Assembly (NCBI GenBank): GCA_017512985.1
Contig: JAFWEJ010000008.1
Location: 186,001 to 250,000, forward strand
DNA: 64,000 nucleotides
Origin: Clostridia bacterium
GTDB lineage: Bacteria > Bacillota > Clostridia > Christensenellales > Aristaeellaceae
Direction of reading: 5' to 3'
Shown: positions 1-8,436 of the stretch, in pieces
How positions within the stretch are numbered: the first letter of the stretch is position 1
Layout of the letters: each line of letters begins with the position of its first letter
Translations under genes and position numbers: made by a program
Notes under the pieces: model-generated
The model's input: the letters and a program-made list of their open reading frames with translations, nothing else
The model's database searches: none
What the model was told of the DNA's origin: nothing

Positions 1-1
1 C

Positions 2-1186
2 GCAAAGAAAAAGCGGGTCAGGCTGCACGAGGCGTCCGCGGAAAACGATATCAAATACCGTGGACCGCTGTCCTACCAGCATTTCCAGTTTTTCGGCTGG
101 CTGTGTATTGTGCTTTCCGTCGTGATGATTTTGCTGAAGCTCGGCAGCAAGGCGGACGAAGGCCTGGCCAGGGACGCCGCTGCCTTTGTGACGGTTCTGG
201 AATACATTACCTCCCTGTCGCTGCCGTTCCTGCTGATCGCGAACTTTTCCAAAATCCTGAATAATTCGGAAGGATATAAAAAGCAGCTGATCCGCAACGG
301 GGCGGCGGCTGCAGGGATCGGACTGGCTGCCTGGCTTTTCTTCAGCCGGTATGTGGTCGGTGCCGCCGGGAAGCTGGTGGAGGACCCGGAAAACGTACTG
401 CCGGTGATGACCGCGCTTTTCCGCGGATTCAGCGGATCCGGGTTCATGGCGATCAACCTGTTTGTCGACCTGTTCCTGTGCACCCTGTTTATGTTTTTCC
501 TGAACGCCCGGCCGAAACGCGTGTTCACGGGGAAAAAGGTTCTGATCCTGCGGGTGCTTGCCCTGCTGCCCATTGCCTATGAAATCGCATCAATCGTCAT
601 CAAGTTCAAGGCCGCGATGGGGGAGATCACGCTCCCGATCTGGTCTTTCTCCCTGCTGACCGTGAAGCCGCCCATGACCTTTGTGGTGTTCGTGCTGCTG
701 GCCACCCATATGAAAACCCGGGAGCTGCGATTCTGCCGGCACGGGCGGACGCATGAGGAATACCAGGCGTTCCTGCAGACCAACCGGAATTCAAGGCATT
801 TTTCCGTTTACCTGGCGGTCGTGCTGGTGCTGGCCGCCGCTGTGGACTTCATCATGATGGTTGTGATGATGTTCCTGGCCGCCCCGAGTGTGGAAGCGCT
901 GGCCAACGCGGGCACAGAGGGAATGATGCAATTCGCGCAGGTAGCCATGGACGTCGGGTTCGGCGGTTCCGTCATGCTGATTGTCGTGGCGCCGATCATG
1001 CTTCTGTATTCCTATACGCGGATTCCCAAAAACAAGATGATCAGCACACTGATTCCCGCGGCGGGAATTGTGCTGATCATCCTGATTGTGATCGAAGGGA
1101 TCTATCAGATGCTGGGATACCTGCCAGTTGAAAAGATCAACATCCGGCAGACGGTGGAGCTTCTGCAGCAGATTCCCCTTCAATAA
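2..1186 (+). CDS. Polytopic membrane protein of unknown function, 5' truncated by the window edge
   Basis: The frame is open from the first bases of the window and ends at a TAA at 1184-1186, so the true start lies outside. A Lys/Arg-rich cytosolic stretch opens the visible part (AKKKRVRLHE). Roughly eight hydrophobic segments follow over about 390 residues, separated by short charged loops, for example around KNKMIS and HMKTRELRFCRHGR. No catalytic or transport motif was recognised and I do not assign a family. Its 3' end overlaps the 3' end of the convergent channel gene by 50 bases (1137-1186). Integral membrane location is well supported; function is unknown. Confidence 0.75.
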   Translation, partial: AKKKRVRLHEASAENDIKYRGPLSYQHFQFFGWLCIVLSVVMILLKLGSKADEGLARDAAAFVTVLEYITSLSLPFLLIANFSKILNNSEGYKKQLIRNGAAAAGIGLAAWLFFSRYVVGAAGKLVEDPENVLPVMTALFRGFSGSGFMAINLFVDLFLCTLFMFFLNARPKRVFTGKKVLILRVLALLPIAYEIASIVIKFKAAMGEITLPIWSFSLLTVKPPMTFVVFVLLATHMKTRELRFCRHGRTHEEYQAFLQTNRNSRHFSVYLAVVLVLAAAVDFIMMVVMMFLAAPSVEALANAGTEGMMQFAQVAMDVGFGGSVMLIVVAPIMLLYSYTRIPKNKMISTLIPAAGIVLIILIVIEGIYQMLGYLPVEKINIRQTVELLQQIPLQ

Positions 1187-2105
1187 CCGGAGAGCCGGAT
1201 GCTTCTTCGGTATCGGCGGTATTGCCGCCTTTTTTCATTTCCCCGTAGAAGTTGACGATGATCGATGTGATCAGGGCGACCACCACGATGCCATAGATGC
1301 CGAGGATCACGGAGAGGATCCGGCCGATGAGCGTTACTGCTGTGAAATCGCCGAAACCGATCGTGGTCACTATGGCGAAGCAGTACCAGACCGCGTCCCA
1401 GTAGCTGGTCAGGTTTTCTTCAAGAATGGTAAACAGATAGGAAAATGAAAAGATAAGAAGCAGCAGGCCAAAGATGATCTCCGCAGCGTAGGTTTTCCGG
1501 ATGATCCGGGTGAGGGTCTTCAGGTTGAGCCTGGAGAAGATATAGCGCATCAGGGAAGTGAATGCCCACAGCGCCATGGGGACGTAGATGAAGGTGGCGG
1601 TCATGGCGCAGACCACAAGCAGTCCGATCGTCAGGATGCCCGGTATGACACGGCGGACATAGTGGTTCCGGATCAGGGAAACTATGATCCCGGCTGAAAC
1701 TGCGCCTGCATACAGGAACGCGACAATGGCAAGCAGGGAAGTGCTGAATCCTGTAAAGAACGGAAGCACAGCGCAGAAGAGGAAGACCCCGCTCTGGCAG
1801 AGTGTGGTGACAAAGACCGCTTTTCCATCCTGCCGGTGGTTGAACGCATGGAAGAACCTGGCCAGCGCCAGCACAGTGAACAGGAAAAACAGGATCCACC
1901 CGGTTTTGTCATCAGCGGCTTCCTTCAGCGCGGCCATGGTCTGTTCGTCAAAGCCCTGCGCGGATATTTCTTCATTGTACATCAGCGCGATCTGATAGAG
2001 GGAATAGGTAAAAAACGAAAGCGACAGCGGTAAAGCTGCCAGATGGCAGACGCTTTCCGCAACAGGCAGAACAGAGGAATTACTGTTCAGGTGCGGCTTT
2101 TTCAT
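1137..2105 (-). CDS. Two-TM pore-domain potassium channel-like protein with extra N-terminal membrane helices
   Basis: A 322-residue inner-membrane protein. The C-terminal third has the layout of the ion-channel pore module: a helix (IIFGLLLLIFSFSYLF), a pore helix (WDAVWYCFAIVTT), the selectivity filter TTIGFGDF near residues 246-253, and a last helix rich in Val and Ile. TIGFGD is a normal K+ filter variant. Four or five further hydrophobic helices precede it, as in channels with a partial voltage-sensor-like N-terminus, but no arginine-rich S4 is obvious. The tail after residue 290 is acidic, with no RCK/TrkA domain. The ATG at 2105 is chosen because AGGAGG sits nine bases upstream; a longer frame upstream lacks such a site. 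Its own promoter lies at 2137-2165. Potassium selectivity is inferred from the filter. Confidence 0.8.
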   Translation of the reverse strand: MKKPHLNSNSSVLPVAESVCHLAALPLSLSFFTYSLYQIALMYNEEISAQGFDEQTMAALKEAADDKTGWILFFLFTVLALARFFHAFNHRQDGKAVFVTTLCQSGVFLFCAVLPFFTGFSTSLLAIVAFLYAGAVSAGIIVSLIRNHYVRRVIPGILTIGLLVVCAMTATFIYVPMALWAFTSLMRYIFSRLNLKTLTRIIRKTYAAEIIFGLLLLIFSFSYLFTILEENLTSYWDAVWYCFAIVTTIGFGDFTAVTLIGRILSVILGIYGIVVVALITSIIVNFYGEMKKGGNTADTEEASGSPVIEGESAAEAPPSAGC

Positions 2106-2136
2106 GGCTGCGGGCCTCCTTGCAAGAGATAAACGA

Positions 2137-2165
2137 ATTGTAGCAAAATAAAAGGAACCCATCAA
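2137..2165 (-). promoter_or_regulatory. Sigma-A-type promoter for the channel gene
   Basis: On the minus strand TTGATG (2160-2165) and TACAAT (2137-2142) are separated by 17 bases. They lie about 30 bases before the start of the channel gene and directly after the terminator hairpin of the upstream gene. Confidence 0.6.
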
Positions 2166-2170
2166 GGAAG

Positions 2171-2196
2171 AAAAACGCCCCTGCCCGGGGGCAGGG
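2171..2196 (-). terminator. Rho-independent terminator of the DUF1622 gene
   Basis: On the minus strand a 7-bp GC stem (CCCTGCC paired with GGCAGGG, 2179-2185 and 2190-2196) with a 4-base loop is followed by GCG and five T residues. It lies 20 bases past the stop of the gene at 2216-2551 and isolates it from the channel gene. Confidence 0.75.
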
Positions 2197-2215
2197 ACAC
2201 AGCGAATGTTTCTTG

Positions 2216-2551
2216 TTATTCCTTTGGCTGGACTGCGTGATGCTCCATCTTGTTTTCCCAATGGACAAGCAGGGTCATGCCGGCACGCATCAGCAGGATC
2301 GCGCAGACCATCCCGATGTCGCTCCATTCCGCTTTACCGATCGTTTTCAGGACTTCGCTGGCCAGCAGGAAGTTCAGTCCGGTGGTGATGCCTGTGGTCA
2401 GGAAGGCGCGGCATTGTTCATGCTGCTTCCGCAGCAGGCTAATCAGTGCCAGGACGGTATAATACAGGATAATGACCGCGCCGATGACTTCGATCGCGAT
2501 GATCGCGTAAAGCAGGATGTTTCCAATGAAACTGTGGATTGTTTCATACAT
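2216..2551 (-). CDS. DUF1622 family membrane protein
   Basis: A 111-residue protein with three hydrophobic helices: an N-terminal one (IGNILLYAIIAIEVIGAVIILYY), a middle one around GLNFLLASEVLKTI, and a last one (MVCAILLMRAG). The LNFLLASEVLKT segment followed by an Arg in the third helix is characteristic of the DUF1622 family, whose function is not known. Length is normal for the family. GGAGG lies about nine bases before the ATG. It has its own promoter (2586-2614), whose -35 box abuts the end of glgP, and its own terminator, so it appears to be transcribed alone. Confidence 0.75.
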   Translation of the reverse strand: MYETIHSFIGNILLYAIIAIEVIGAVIILYYTVLALISLLRKQHEQCRAFLTTGITTGLNFLLASEVLKTIGKAEWSDIGMVCAILLMRAGMTLLVHWENKMEHHAVQPKE

Positions 2552-2585
2552 AGGACAGTGCGCCTCCGAAGACAGGATTGAAGAA

Positions 2586-2614
2586 ATTATACGCTGTTAC
2601 GTGTCCGGATGCAA
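2586..2614 (-). promoter_or_regulatory. Sigma-A-type promoter for the DUF1622 gene
   Basis: TTGCAT (2609-2614) and a consensus TATAAT (2586-2591) on the minus strand with a 17-base spacer. It sits in the short gap after the glgP stop codon. Confidence 0.65.
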
Positions 2615-2616
2615 CC

Positions 2617-4956
2617 TCAGACGTGCCAGATCTCCTTTGCGTACTGGCGGATGGTGCGGTCGGAGGAAAATTTGCCGGCGCAGGCGACGTTCATCAGGCA
2701 CTTGCGCGCAAAGGCGGTCTCGTCGGCCTTCGCGTCACGGATGGCACGGAGTTTCGCCTTATAATAGGATTCGAAATCCTTCATCACAAAGTAATGGTCC
2801 GGCTTGTGCCAGGAGGCGCCCTTCAGGATTGCGTCGTGCAGTTCCCTCAGACCGCCGTCATCATCCGGGAAGGTGCCGTCAACCAGCGTATCCAGGGTCC
2901 GGCGCAGCAGGGCGTTTTTCCGGTAGATCTTCGTGGGATCGTAGGTTTCCTTTATGCTGTTGAGCTCGTCCACGGTGGCGCCGAAAATGTAGTTGTTTTC
3001 CCGGCCGGCTTCCTCCACGATTTCCACATTGGCGCCGTCAAAGGTTCCCAGCGTCACCGCGCCGTTGAGCATCAGCTTCATGTTGCCGGTGCCGGAGGCC
3101 TCCGTGCCGGCGGGGGAGATCTGCTCGGAAATATCCGCGGCAGGGATGATCTTTTCTGCCCAGGAACAGTTGTAATTCCGGACAAAGACGACTTTCAGGC
3201 GGCCGTTGACCTTCGGATCGTTATTGACCCTGTCGGCAATCATGTTGATCAGGTGGATAACGGCTTTGGCACGGTCATAGCCAGGGGCAGCCTTGGCGCC
3301 GAAGATGAAGGCGACGGGGGGCAGATCCTTCAGCCGGCCGCGCTTCAGTTCATCATAGATTGCGAGGATGCTCAGGGCGTTCATGAACTGGCGCTTGTAT
3401 TCATGCAGGCGCTTGATCTGCACGTCAAAAACCATGTCCGGATCGAGCAGGACGCCTTCGCGTTTCAGTATTTCAGCGCAGAGCTGCTTCTTTTTCGTTT
3501 TCTTGACAGTACGGAATTTACCGCACAGGGATTTGCTGATCTTCGGAACCAGCAGCTTCAGCCTGTCCAGGTCCGTTTCAAATCCGGGACCGATCTGGTC
3601 CGTGATCAGGCTGCAGAGTTCCGGGTTGCACAGTCCCAGCCAGCGGCGCTGGGTAATGCCGTTGGTCTTGTTCTGGAAGCGTTCCGGATACAGCTGATAC
3701 CAATCGGCAAAAACATCGTTCTTCAGGATCTCGCTGTGCAGCGCAGCCACGCCGTTGACTGCGTGGGTGGCATAGACCGCGAGTTCCGCCATATGAACGC
3801 GGCCGTCCAGAATAATGCAGAGGGAGGGCGTAATCTGCCTGCCGGCTTTTTTCATTTCTTTCCGGAAACGGGCGTCTATCTTCCGGATTACGGAAACGAT
3901 CTGCGGGCACACGGAGGACAGCAGAGAAAGATCCCACTTTTCCAGCGCTTCCTGCATGACGGTGTGGTTGGTATAGGCGAAGGTGTCCCGCGCGATCAGG
4001 AAAGCGTCCTCGAACGCGACGCCGTCTTCTCCCAGAAGGCGGATCAGTTCCGGAATCGCCATGGTCGGGTGCGTGTCGTTCAGCTGGGCGGCAACCTCCT
4101 TCGCAAAGAAGGAATAATCACTGCCGTGGCGCCTGCGGTAGGCGCGCAGGATGTCCTGCATTGTGGCGGAAACAAGCACATACTGCTGCCTGACGCGGAG
4201 CTGTTTGCCCTCTTTTTTTGTATCGTTCGGATAAAGGAACTTGGTGATGTCTTCCGCCCGGTTTTTGTCCGCGGCGGCTCTGGCATAGTCCTGGCTGTTG
4301 AAAACGGCAAAATCGACCTCGTGAAGGCTTTCTGTCTGCCAGAGGCGCAGCGTGCCGACGTTTTTCGCGCCGAATCCCACCACGGGCATATCATAAGGAA
4401 CCGCCAGCACGTCGCCGGTCTTCATGGGAACCACGACGGCTTCGTCAAAGCGGCGGATGGACCAGGGATCGCCGTATTTTGACCAGTCATCGGGCAGTTC
4501 CACCTGGCGGCCGTCCGCAAAATCCTGTTTGAACAGGCCGTAGCGGAAACGGAGTCCGTAGCCTGTCAGCGGGACGCTGCAGGTTACCGCACTGTCGAGG
4601 AAGCAGGCGGCGAGGCGGCCGAGGCCGCCGTTCCCGAAAGCGTCATCCTCAATATCCTCAAGGATGGAAATGTCAACGCCTTTTTCCTTCAGCAGGGCTG
4701 TTACGCCGTCCAGCAGCCCCATGCAGTAGAGATTGTTGTAAATCAGCCGGCCAACGAGAAACTCCATGGACAGATAGGCCGCCTGGCGGCGCGAAGAGCG
4801 GGCGGCTTCCTTTTTTGCCCAAAGCGGGGCAAGCGCGTCCATAGCAGCGCCGGAAACGGCGTTGTGCAGTTCCTGCGCCGTCGCGTGTGAAAGATCTTTA
4901 TGGCATTCGGTCATCAGGCGCTGCTCAGCGTCTTTGATCAGTTTTCTGGCGTCCAA
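2617..4956 (-). CDS. glgP: Glycogen/maltodextrin phosphorylase (first of two copies)
   Basis: A 779-residue cytosolic PLP enzyme of family GT35 that releases glucose 1-phosphate from alpha-1,4-glucans using inorganic phosphate. The PLP-lysine signature EASGTGNMKLMLNGAV is intact, with the Schiff-base lysine at about K627. The GNGGLGRLAACFLDS segment near the N-terminus and the KRLHEYKRQ segment are family hallmarks. The start is taken as the TTG at 4956, preceded by GGGGG at about nine bases; this matches the N-terminus of the second copy at 42 kb. Residue 15 is an ATG alternative. It lies 6 bases after malQ and behind lacI in one transcription unit, so it probably acts on linear maltodextrins released by MalQ. 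It is about 58 residues shorter than the other copy. Confidence 0.95.
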   Translation of the reverse strand: MDARKLIKDAEQRLMTECHKDLSHATAQELHNAVSGAAMDALAPLWAKKEAARSSRRQAAYLSMEFLVGRLIYNNLYCMGLLDGVTALLKEKGVDISILEDIEDDAFGNGGLGRLAACFLDSAVTCSVPLTGYGLRFRYGLFKQDFADGRQVELPDDWSKYGDPWSIRRFDEAVVVPMKTGDVLAVPYDMPVVGFGAKNVGTLRLWQTESLHEVDFAVFNSQDYARAAADKNRAEDITKFLYPNDTKKEGKQLRVRQQYVLVSATMQDILRAYRRRHGSDYSFFAKEVAAQLNDTHPTMAIPELIRLLGEDGVAFEDAFLIARDTFAYTNHTVMQEALEKWDLSLLSSVCPQIVSVIRKIDARFRKEMKKAGRQITPSLCIILDGRVHMAELAVYATHAVNGVAALHSEILKNDVFADWYQLYPERFQNKTNGITQRRWLGLCNPELCSLITDQIGPGFETDLDRLKLLVPKISKSLCGKFRTVKKTKKKQLCAEILKREGVLLDPDMVFDVQIKRLHEYKRQFMNALSILAIYDELKRGRLKDLPPVAFIFGAKAAPGYDRAKAVIHLINMIADRVNNDPKVNGRLKVVFVRNYNCSWAEKIIPAADISEQISPAGTEASGTGNMKLMLNGAVTLGTFDGANVEIVEEAGRENNYIFGATVDELNSIKETYDPTKIYRKNALLRRTLDTLVDGTFPDDDGGLRELHDAILKGASWHKPDHYFVMKDFESYYKAKLRAIRDAKADETAFARKCLMNVACAGKFSSDRTIRQYAKEIWHV

Positions 4957-4962
4957 ATTGTT

Positions 4963-6438
4963 TTACCCCCGTTCTGTTTCCCTGTTCAGCCTGTAATATT
5001 TCATGGACAGTTCAAGCGAAAGCTGGTCCGGTTTCATACGCCAGAGCCAGTTGCCCCCGGTGGAGCCCGGATAATTCATGCGGGCGTGGCTGCCGAGGCC
5101 CAGGATATCCTGCATGGGAACAATCACCGTGTCGCAGGGGCTTTTGAACAATGCCCGGATAAATGCTCCGGGCGCTTCCGAAGCACCGGAAAAGCCCAGT
5201 GTTTTTTCCGCGAAGGCCAACGCCTGGGGACTGGCTTTTTCGGCCCAGCCCAGGGTTGTGTCGTTGTCGTGGGTGCCGGTATATGCCACGGTGTTCTTCT
5301 CATAGCAGCCGATAAAATGCGGATTGGACTCGTCCGAGTCAAAACCGAAGGTCAGCACCTTCATGCCCGGATATCCGCACCACCGAAGCAGCCGATGAAC
5401 CCGCCTGTTGACACAACCCAGATCCTCAGCAATAATCCGGATGCCGGGCAGCTCCCGCCCCAGTCTGCGGAAGAGGGACTTGCCGGGCCCGATCACCCAT
5501 TTTCCGTTCCTGGCGTTCGGCATCCCGTTTTTCACGGAATAGTAATTCGCAAATCCGATGAAATGATCGATCCGGATCATATCATAGAGCTTTGCCATGC
5601 CCTTCATCCGTTCGACCCACCAGTCAAATTTCCGGCAGAAACGCAGATAGGTCCAGCGGTACAGCGGATTGCCCCAGAGCTGGCCGTCCTCGCAGAAATA
5701 ATCCGGAGGCACACCGGCCACGCGCTTCGGGATCAGGTTTTTATCCAGCTGGAAGATCTCGGGATGCGTCCAGGTGTCTGCGGAATCTTCCGCCACATAG
5801 ATCGGCATATCGCCGAAAAGCAGCAGGGAACGGTCGTTGCAGTATTTTTTCAGGCTGAACCACTGGCGCCGGAAAAGGTACTGGCAGAAGATATGGTAAT
5901 CGACTTCATCCGCGAGCTCCCGCCTGTACCGGTCAAGAGCTTCCGGTTTCCGGAAACGGATATCCGCGTCCGGCCAATCTGTCCATTTAACCCCGTTGAA
6001 ACGCTGCTTCAGCGCGGTGAACAGGGCAAAATCGTTCACCCAGGGATTGTCCCGGACGAATTCGCCGATCTGGCCGGCAAGCGCATCCCGTGACTGCTCG
6101 TAACAGCGGCGCAGGAGCATTTCCTTGTTGGCGCGTACGGCTTCATAATCCACTTTTTCGGGATCCTCCGGCACAAATTCTTCTGAATTGTCATAACGAA
6201 GAAGGCCTTCCTCCCGCAGCCTGTCGCAGGAAATAAAGAGCGGATTGCCGGCGTAAATCGAGGAGGACTGGTAGGGACTCTCGCCGTAGCCGGTGGGACC
6301 GACCGGCAGGACCTGCCAGATCCGCATGCCGGAAGCCTGAAGAAAATCCGCGAAGGCATATGCCTCAGGCCCGAGGGTGCCGATTCCTCCGGAAGACGGC
6401 AGGGAGGAGATGTGCAATAAAATACCACTGCTGCGCAT
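4963..6438 (-). CDS. malQ: 4-alpha-glucanotransferase (amylomaltase, GH77)
   Basis: A 491-residue cytosolic GH77 enzyme that transfers alpha-1,4-glucan segments between maltodextrins, giving longer chains and free glucose. The N-terminal RSSGILLHISSLPS and PVGPTGYGESPYQ motifs are typical. Catalytic residues align well: nucleophile D291 in RIDHF, acid/base E338 in IIAEDLG, and stabiliser D391 in GTHDNDTT, with the same order and nearly the same spacing as D293, E340 and D395 of Thermus amylomaltase. The ATG at 6438 follows a weak GGAAG-type site. The gene sits 21 bases after lacI and 6 before glgP, which supplies the complementary step in maltodextrin breakdown. Confidence 0.95.
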   Translation of the reverse strand: MRSSGILLHISSLPSSGGIGTLGPEAYAFADFLQASGMRIWQVLPVGPTGYGESPYQSSSIYAGNPLFISCDRLREEGLLRYDNSEEFVPEDPEKVDYEAVRANKEMLLRRCYEQSRDALAGQIGEFVRDNPWVNDFALFTALKQRFNGVKWTDWPDADIRFRKPEALDRYRRELADEVDYHIFCQYLFRRQWFSLKKYCNDRSLLLFGDMPIYVAEDSADTWTHPEIFQLDKNLIPKRVAGVPPDYFCEDGQLWGNPLYRWTYLRFCRKFDWWVERMKGMAKLYDMIRIDHFIGFANYYSVKNGMPNARNGKWVIGPGKSLFRRLGRELPGIRIIAEDLGCVNRRVHRLLRWCGYPGMKVLTFGFDSDESNPHFIGCYEKNTVAYTGTHDNDTTLGWAEKASPQALAFAEKTLGFSGASEAPGAFIRALFKSPCDTVIVPMQDILGLGSHARMNYPGSTGGNWLWRMKPDQLSLELSMKYYRLNRETERG

Positions 6439-6459
6439 GGAATTAATACTTCCTTTCTG

Positions 6460-7476
6460 TTATGCGCGCACACACTGCGCCACGGATTCTCTTCTGCGGA
6501 AAGAAGCTTCGACCAGAATATGCCTGGGCGCTGCTCCTTTTTCCATCATATCCAGAAGCAGGTTCACGCTGCGGCGGGCGATTTCCTCAACCGGCTGCTC
6601 AACAGTCGTAAGCCGCGGCAGGGTGAAGCGTCCGATATCCACGCCGTCAAATCCCACAACGCTGACGTCTTCAGGGACAGACTTTCCGAGATCCTTCAGC
6701 GCGCGGATGGCGCCGACGGCGACGGTGTCGCTCATGGCGAACAGGGCCGTCGCGTCCGGACGTTCGGTAAAGAACGTGCGCGCAATGTCATAACCGGCCT
6801 CAAAGGAAAAGCGTGTTTCGCGGTACAGCGTCTGGTCGTAGGAAAGGCCCCGGTCCGCGAAGGCGTCGCAGAAACCCTGGAACCGCATGGCCAGCGAATC
6901 TCCCGCGACCGGATTTGACCCGAAGACCGCGATCCTGCGGTGCCCGCTGTTGAGCAGCTCCTCAGCAACCAGGCGTCCCATGCTCCGGTCGTCCACCGCC
7001 ACAGAGGAAGCACGCGGAAGGGAAGCCGACTCCGCGTTGACGGTAGTGAACACCATTGGGACATCCAGGCTGCGGATCGCTTCAACCCGCTCGTCGATCA
7101 GGCTGCCGACGAAGATCAGTCCCTTGACATGGTTCTGGAGGGTCATCCGCAGCGCGGTACGGAATTCATCCGCGCGTTCGTCAATGTACTCGGTGACAAA
7201 ACTGTCCGGTACGTTGTCCGCCCGCTCAAGAATCGCCTCGGCAAGCGAACTGAGAAACGGATTGGAGCGGCCGCGGATCACCACGCCGATCACTTCATTT
7301 CCCTGCTTCAGTCCGCGGGCGTTTGTGTTGCCGACAAAATGGCAGTCGCGGATGATCTGCTCCACTTTTTCCCGGGTGGCAATGTTGACGTCCGGACGGT
7401 GGTTCAGCACGCGGCTGACGGTCGTGACGGAAACGCCGGCCATTGCTGCGATGTCTTTGATTGTATAAACTTTCAT
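6460..7476 (-). CDS. LacI-family transcriptional regulator, probable regulator of the malQ-glgP unit
   Basis: A 338-residue regulator. The N-terminal helix-turn-helix reads YTIKDIAAMAGVSVTTVSRV, followed by the hinge helix region and a periplasmic-binding-like effector domain (VIGVVIRGRSNPF near residue 60; VSVVGFDGVDIGRF near residue 270). The ATG at 7476 is chosen because the helix-turn-helix starts right after it and AAAGGGGAA precedes it; the open frame extends 24 codons further but crosses the operator. As first gene ahead of malQ and glgP, and with a LacI-type dyad at 7517-7544 over its own transcription start, it most likely represses its own operon until a maltodextrin-type effector binds. 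The effector is inferred only from context. Confidence 0.9.
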   Translation of the reverse strand: MKVYTIKDIAAMAGVSVTTVSRVLNHRPDVNIATREKVEQIIRDCHFVGNTNARGLKQGNEVIGVVIRGRSNPFLSSLAEAILERADNVPDSFVTEYIDERADEFRTALRMTLQNHVKGLIFVGSLIDERVEAIRSLDVPMVFTTVNAESASLPRASSVAVDDRSMGRLVAEELLNSGHRRIAVFGSNPVAGDSLAMRFQGFCDAFADRGLSYDQTLYRETRFSFEAGYDIARTFFTERPDATALFAMSDTVAVGAIRALKDLGKSVPEDVSVVGFDGVDIGRFTLPRLTTVEQPVEEIARRSVNLLLDMMEKGAAPRHILVEASFRRRESVAQCVRA

Positions 7477-7516
7477 GATCTGTTCCCCTTTCGTATTCCC
7501 GCGTCTGTGACGCATA

Positions 7517-7544
7517 CCGGAAACGATATCGGTAACGTTTTCGG
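7517..7544. promoter_or_regulatory. Candidate LacI-family operator over the lacI-malQ-glgP transcription start
   Basis: Imperfect dyad: arm CCGGAAACG at 7517-7525 and arm CGTTTTCGG at 7536-7544, matching at 8 of 9 positions, with a 10-base centre. It begins about five bases downstream of the -10 box of the minus-strand promoter, overlapping the expected +1. AAACG/CGTTT half sites are common for LacI-family proteins. Confidence 0.6.
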
Positions 7545-7548
7545 TCAA

Positions 7549-7577
7549 AGATTATCACAACAGGGACGATACGTCAA
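7549..7577 (-). promoter_or_regulatory. Sigma-A-type promoter of lacI-malQ-glgP
   Basis: TTGACG (7572-7577) and TAATCT (7549-7554) on the minus strand, 17-base spacer. The operator-like dyad lies immediately downstream. Confidence 0.6.
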
Positions 7578-7602
7578 TCCTTTTCTCTTTTTTTGAGTTA
7601 TA

Positions 7603-7631
7603 TTGCTTTTTCGGGACGGATAATCTATAAT
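7603..7631 (+). promoter_or_regulatory. Sigma-A-type promoter of the leucine-rich-repeat gene
   Basis: TTGCTT (7603-7608), 17-base spacer, consensus TATAAT (7626-7631), about 30 bases before the TTG start at 7662. It is divergent from the lacI promoter. Confidence 0.6.
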
Positions 7632-7661
7632 TATCTGTAATATATTCGGGAGGTGGCCATA

Positions 7662-8375
7662 TTGAACAGGCGGATCTTTGCGATCCTGCTTGCGCTGTGC
7701 TTTCTGTTCAGCGCTGTGTTCAGTTTTGCCGATGAGATGGACGACGACCTGGATGACGACGACGATTCCGGCATGGTGGCATTCGAGGAGGAAGAAGTGA
7801 AGGAAACTTTCGAGACCGTTTCTTCATACCACGTAAAAACCATGACAGAGAATGGTTTCAAGTACAAATACAACGACGATAAAACAGGCGCGATCCTGAC
7901 CTACTATGAAGGCGAAATCTCCGACGTGGTTTTGCCGGAAACAGTCGAAAACAATCTTCCCGTAATCGCGATCGATACCGGTATGTGCGCGGATAACGGC
8001 ATTGTTACCAGCGTCCTGATCCCCGGATCGATCAAAACGATCGGAAACAACGCCTTCGCGCGCTGCGGGAACCTGAAGTCCGTCGTGATCGAGGAAGGCG
8101 TGACAGAGATCGGGCAGTGCAGTTTCGGCGGATGCCCGGAACTGAAAACAGTCCGGCTTCCCGATTCGCTTCTGAAAGTGGGCAATGCGGGATTTGCCTT
8201 CTGCGCCGCGCTGGAAGAAATCGAATTCGGGTCCTCCCTGGAGTCCATCGGAGCGCAGGCTTTTGCGGGATGCGCCAGCCTCGTCAGGATCATTGTTCCG
8301 GGCGGCGACCGGGTGATCATTCCTGAAAATGCTTTTGCCCAATGCCCCAACAATGTGGAGATTGTTGTTCCGTAA
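7662..8375 (+). CDS. Secreted BspA-type leucine-rich-repeat protein (LRR_5)
   Basis: A 237-residue exported protein. An N-terminal signal peptide (RRIFAILLALCFLFSAVFSFA) is followed by a run of Asp residues. From about residue 90 there are repeats of the pattern xxxIPxSVxxIGxxAFxxCxxL, for example SIKTIGNNAFARCGNLKSV and VTEIGQCSFGGCPELKTV, four to five in number. This is the BspA/LRR_5 fold, usually found on cell-surface or secreted proteins that bind other proteins; no catalytic domain is present and no cell-wall anchor is visible. The TTG at 7662 is preferred because GGGAGG lies eight bases before it; a GTG nine bases upstream would overlap that site. Flanked by its own promoter and a terminator. 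Confidence 0.85.
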   Translation: MNRRIFAILLALCFLFSAVFSFADEMDDDLDDDDDSGMVAFEEEEVKETFETVSSYHVKTMTENGFKYKYNDDKTGAILTYYEGEISDVVLPETVENNLPVIAIDTGMCADNGIVTSVLIPGSIKTIGNNAFARCGNLKSVVIEEGVTEIGQCSFGGCPELKTVRLPDSLLKVGNAGFAFCAALEEIEFGSSLESIGAQAFAGCASLVRIIVPGGDRVIIPENAFAQCPNNVEIVVP

Positions 8376-8390
8376 GCGGTATAAAAGCGA

Positions 8391-8424
8391 AGCCCGGACA
8401 GCGGAAATGCTGTCCGGGCTTTTA
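8391..8424 (+). terminator. Rho-independent terminator between convergent genes
   Basis: Perfect 12-bp stem (8391-8402 with 8409-8420) and a 6-base loop, then TTTATAT. It ends the leucine-rich-repeat gene and may also work on the opposite strand for the zinc ribbon gene, where a weaker T-rich stretch follows. Confidence 0.8.
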
Positions 8425-8436
8425 TATACGCGGAGA

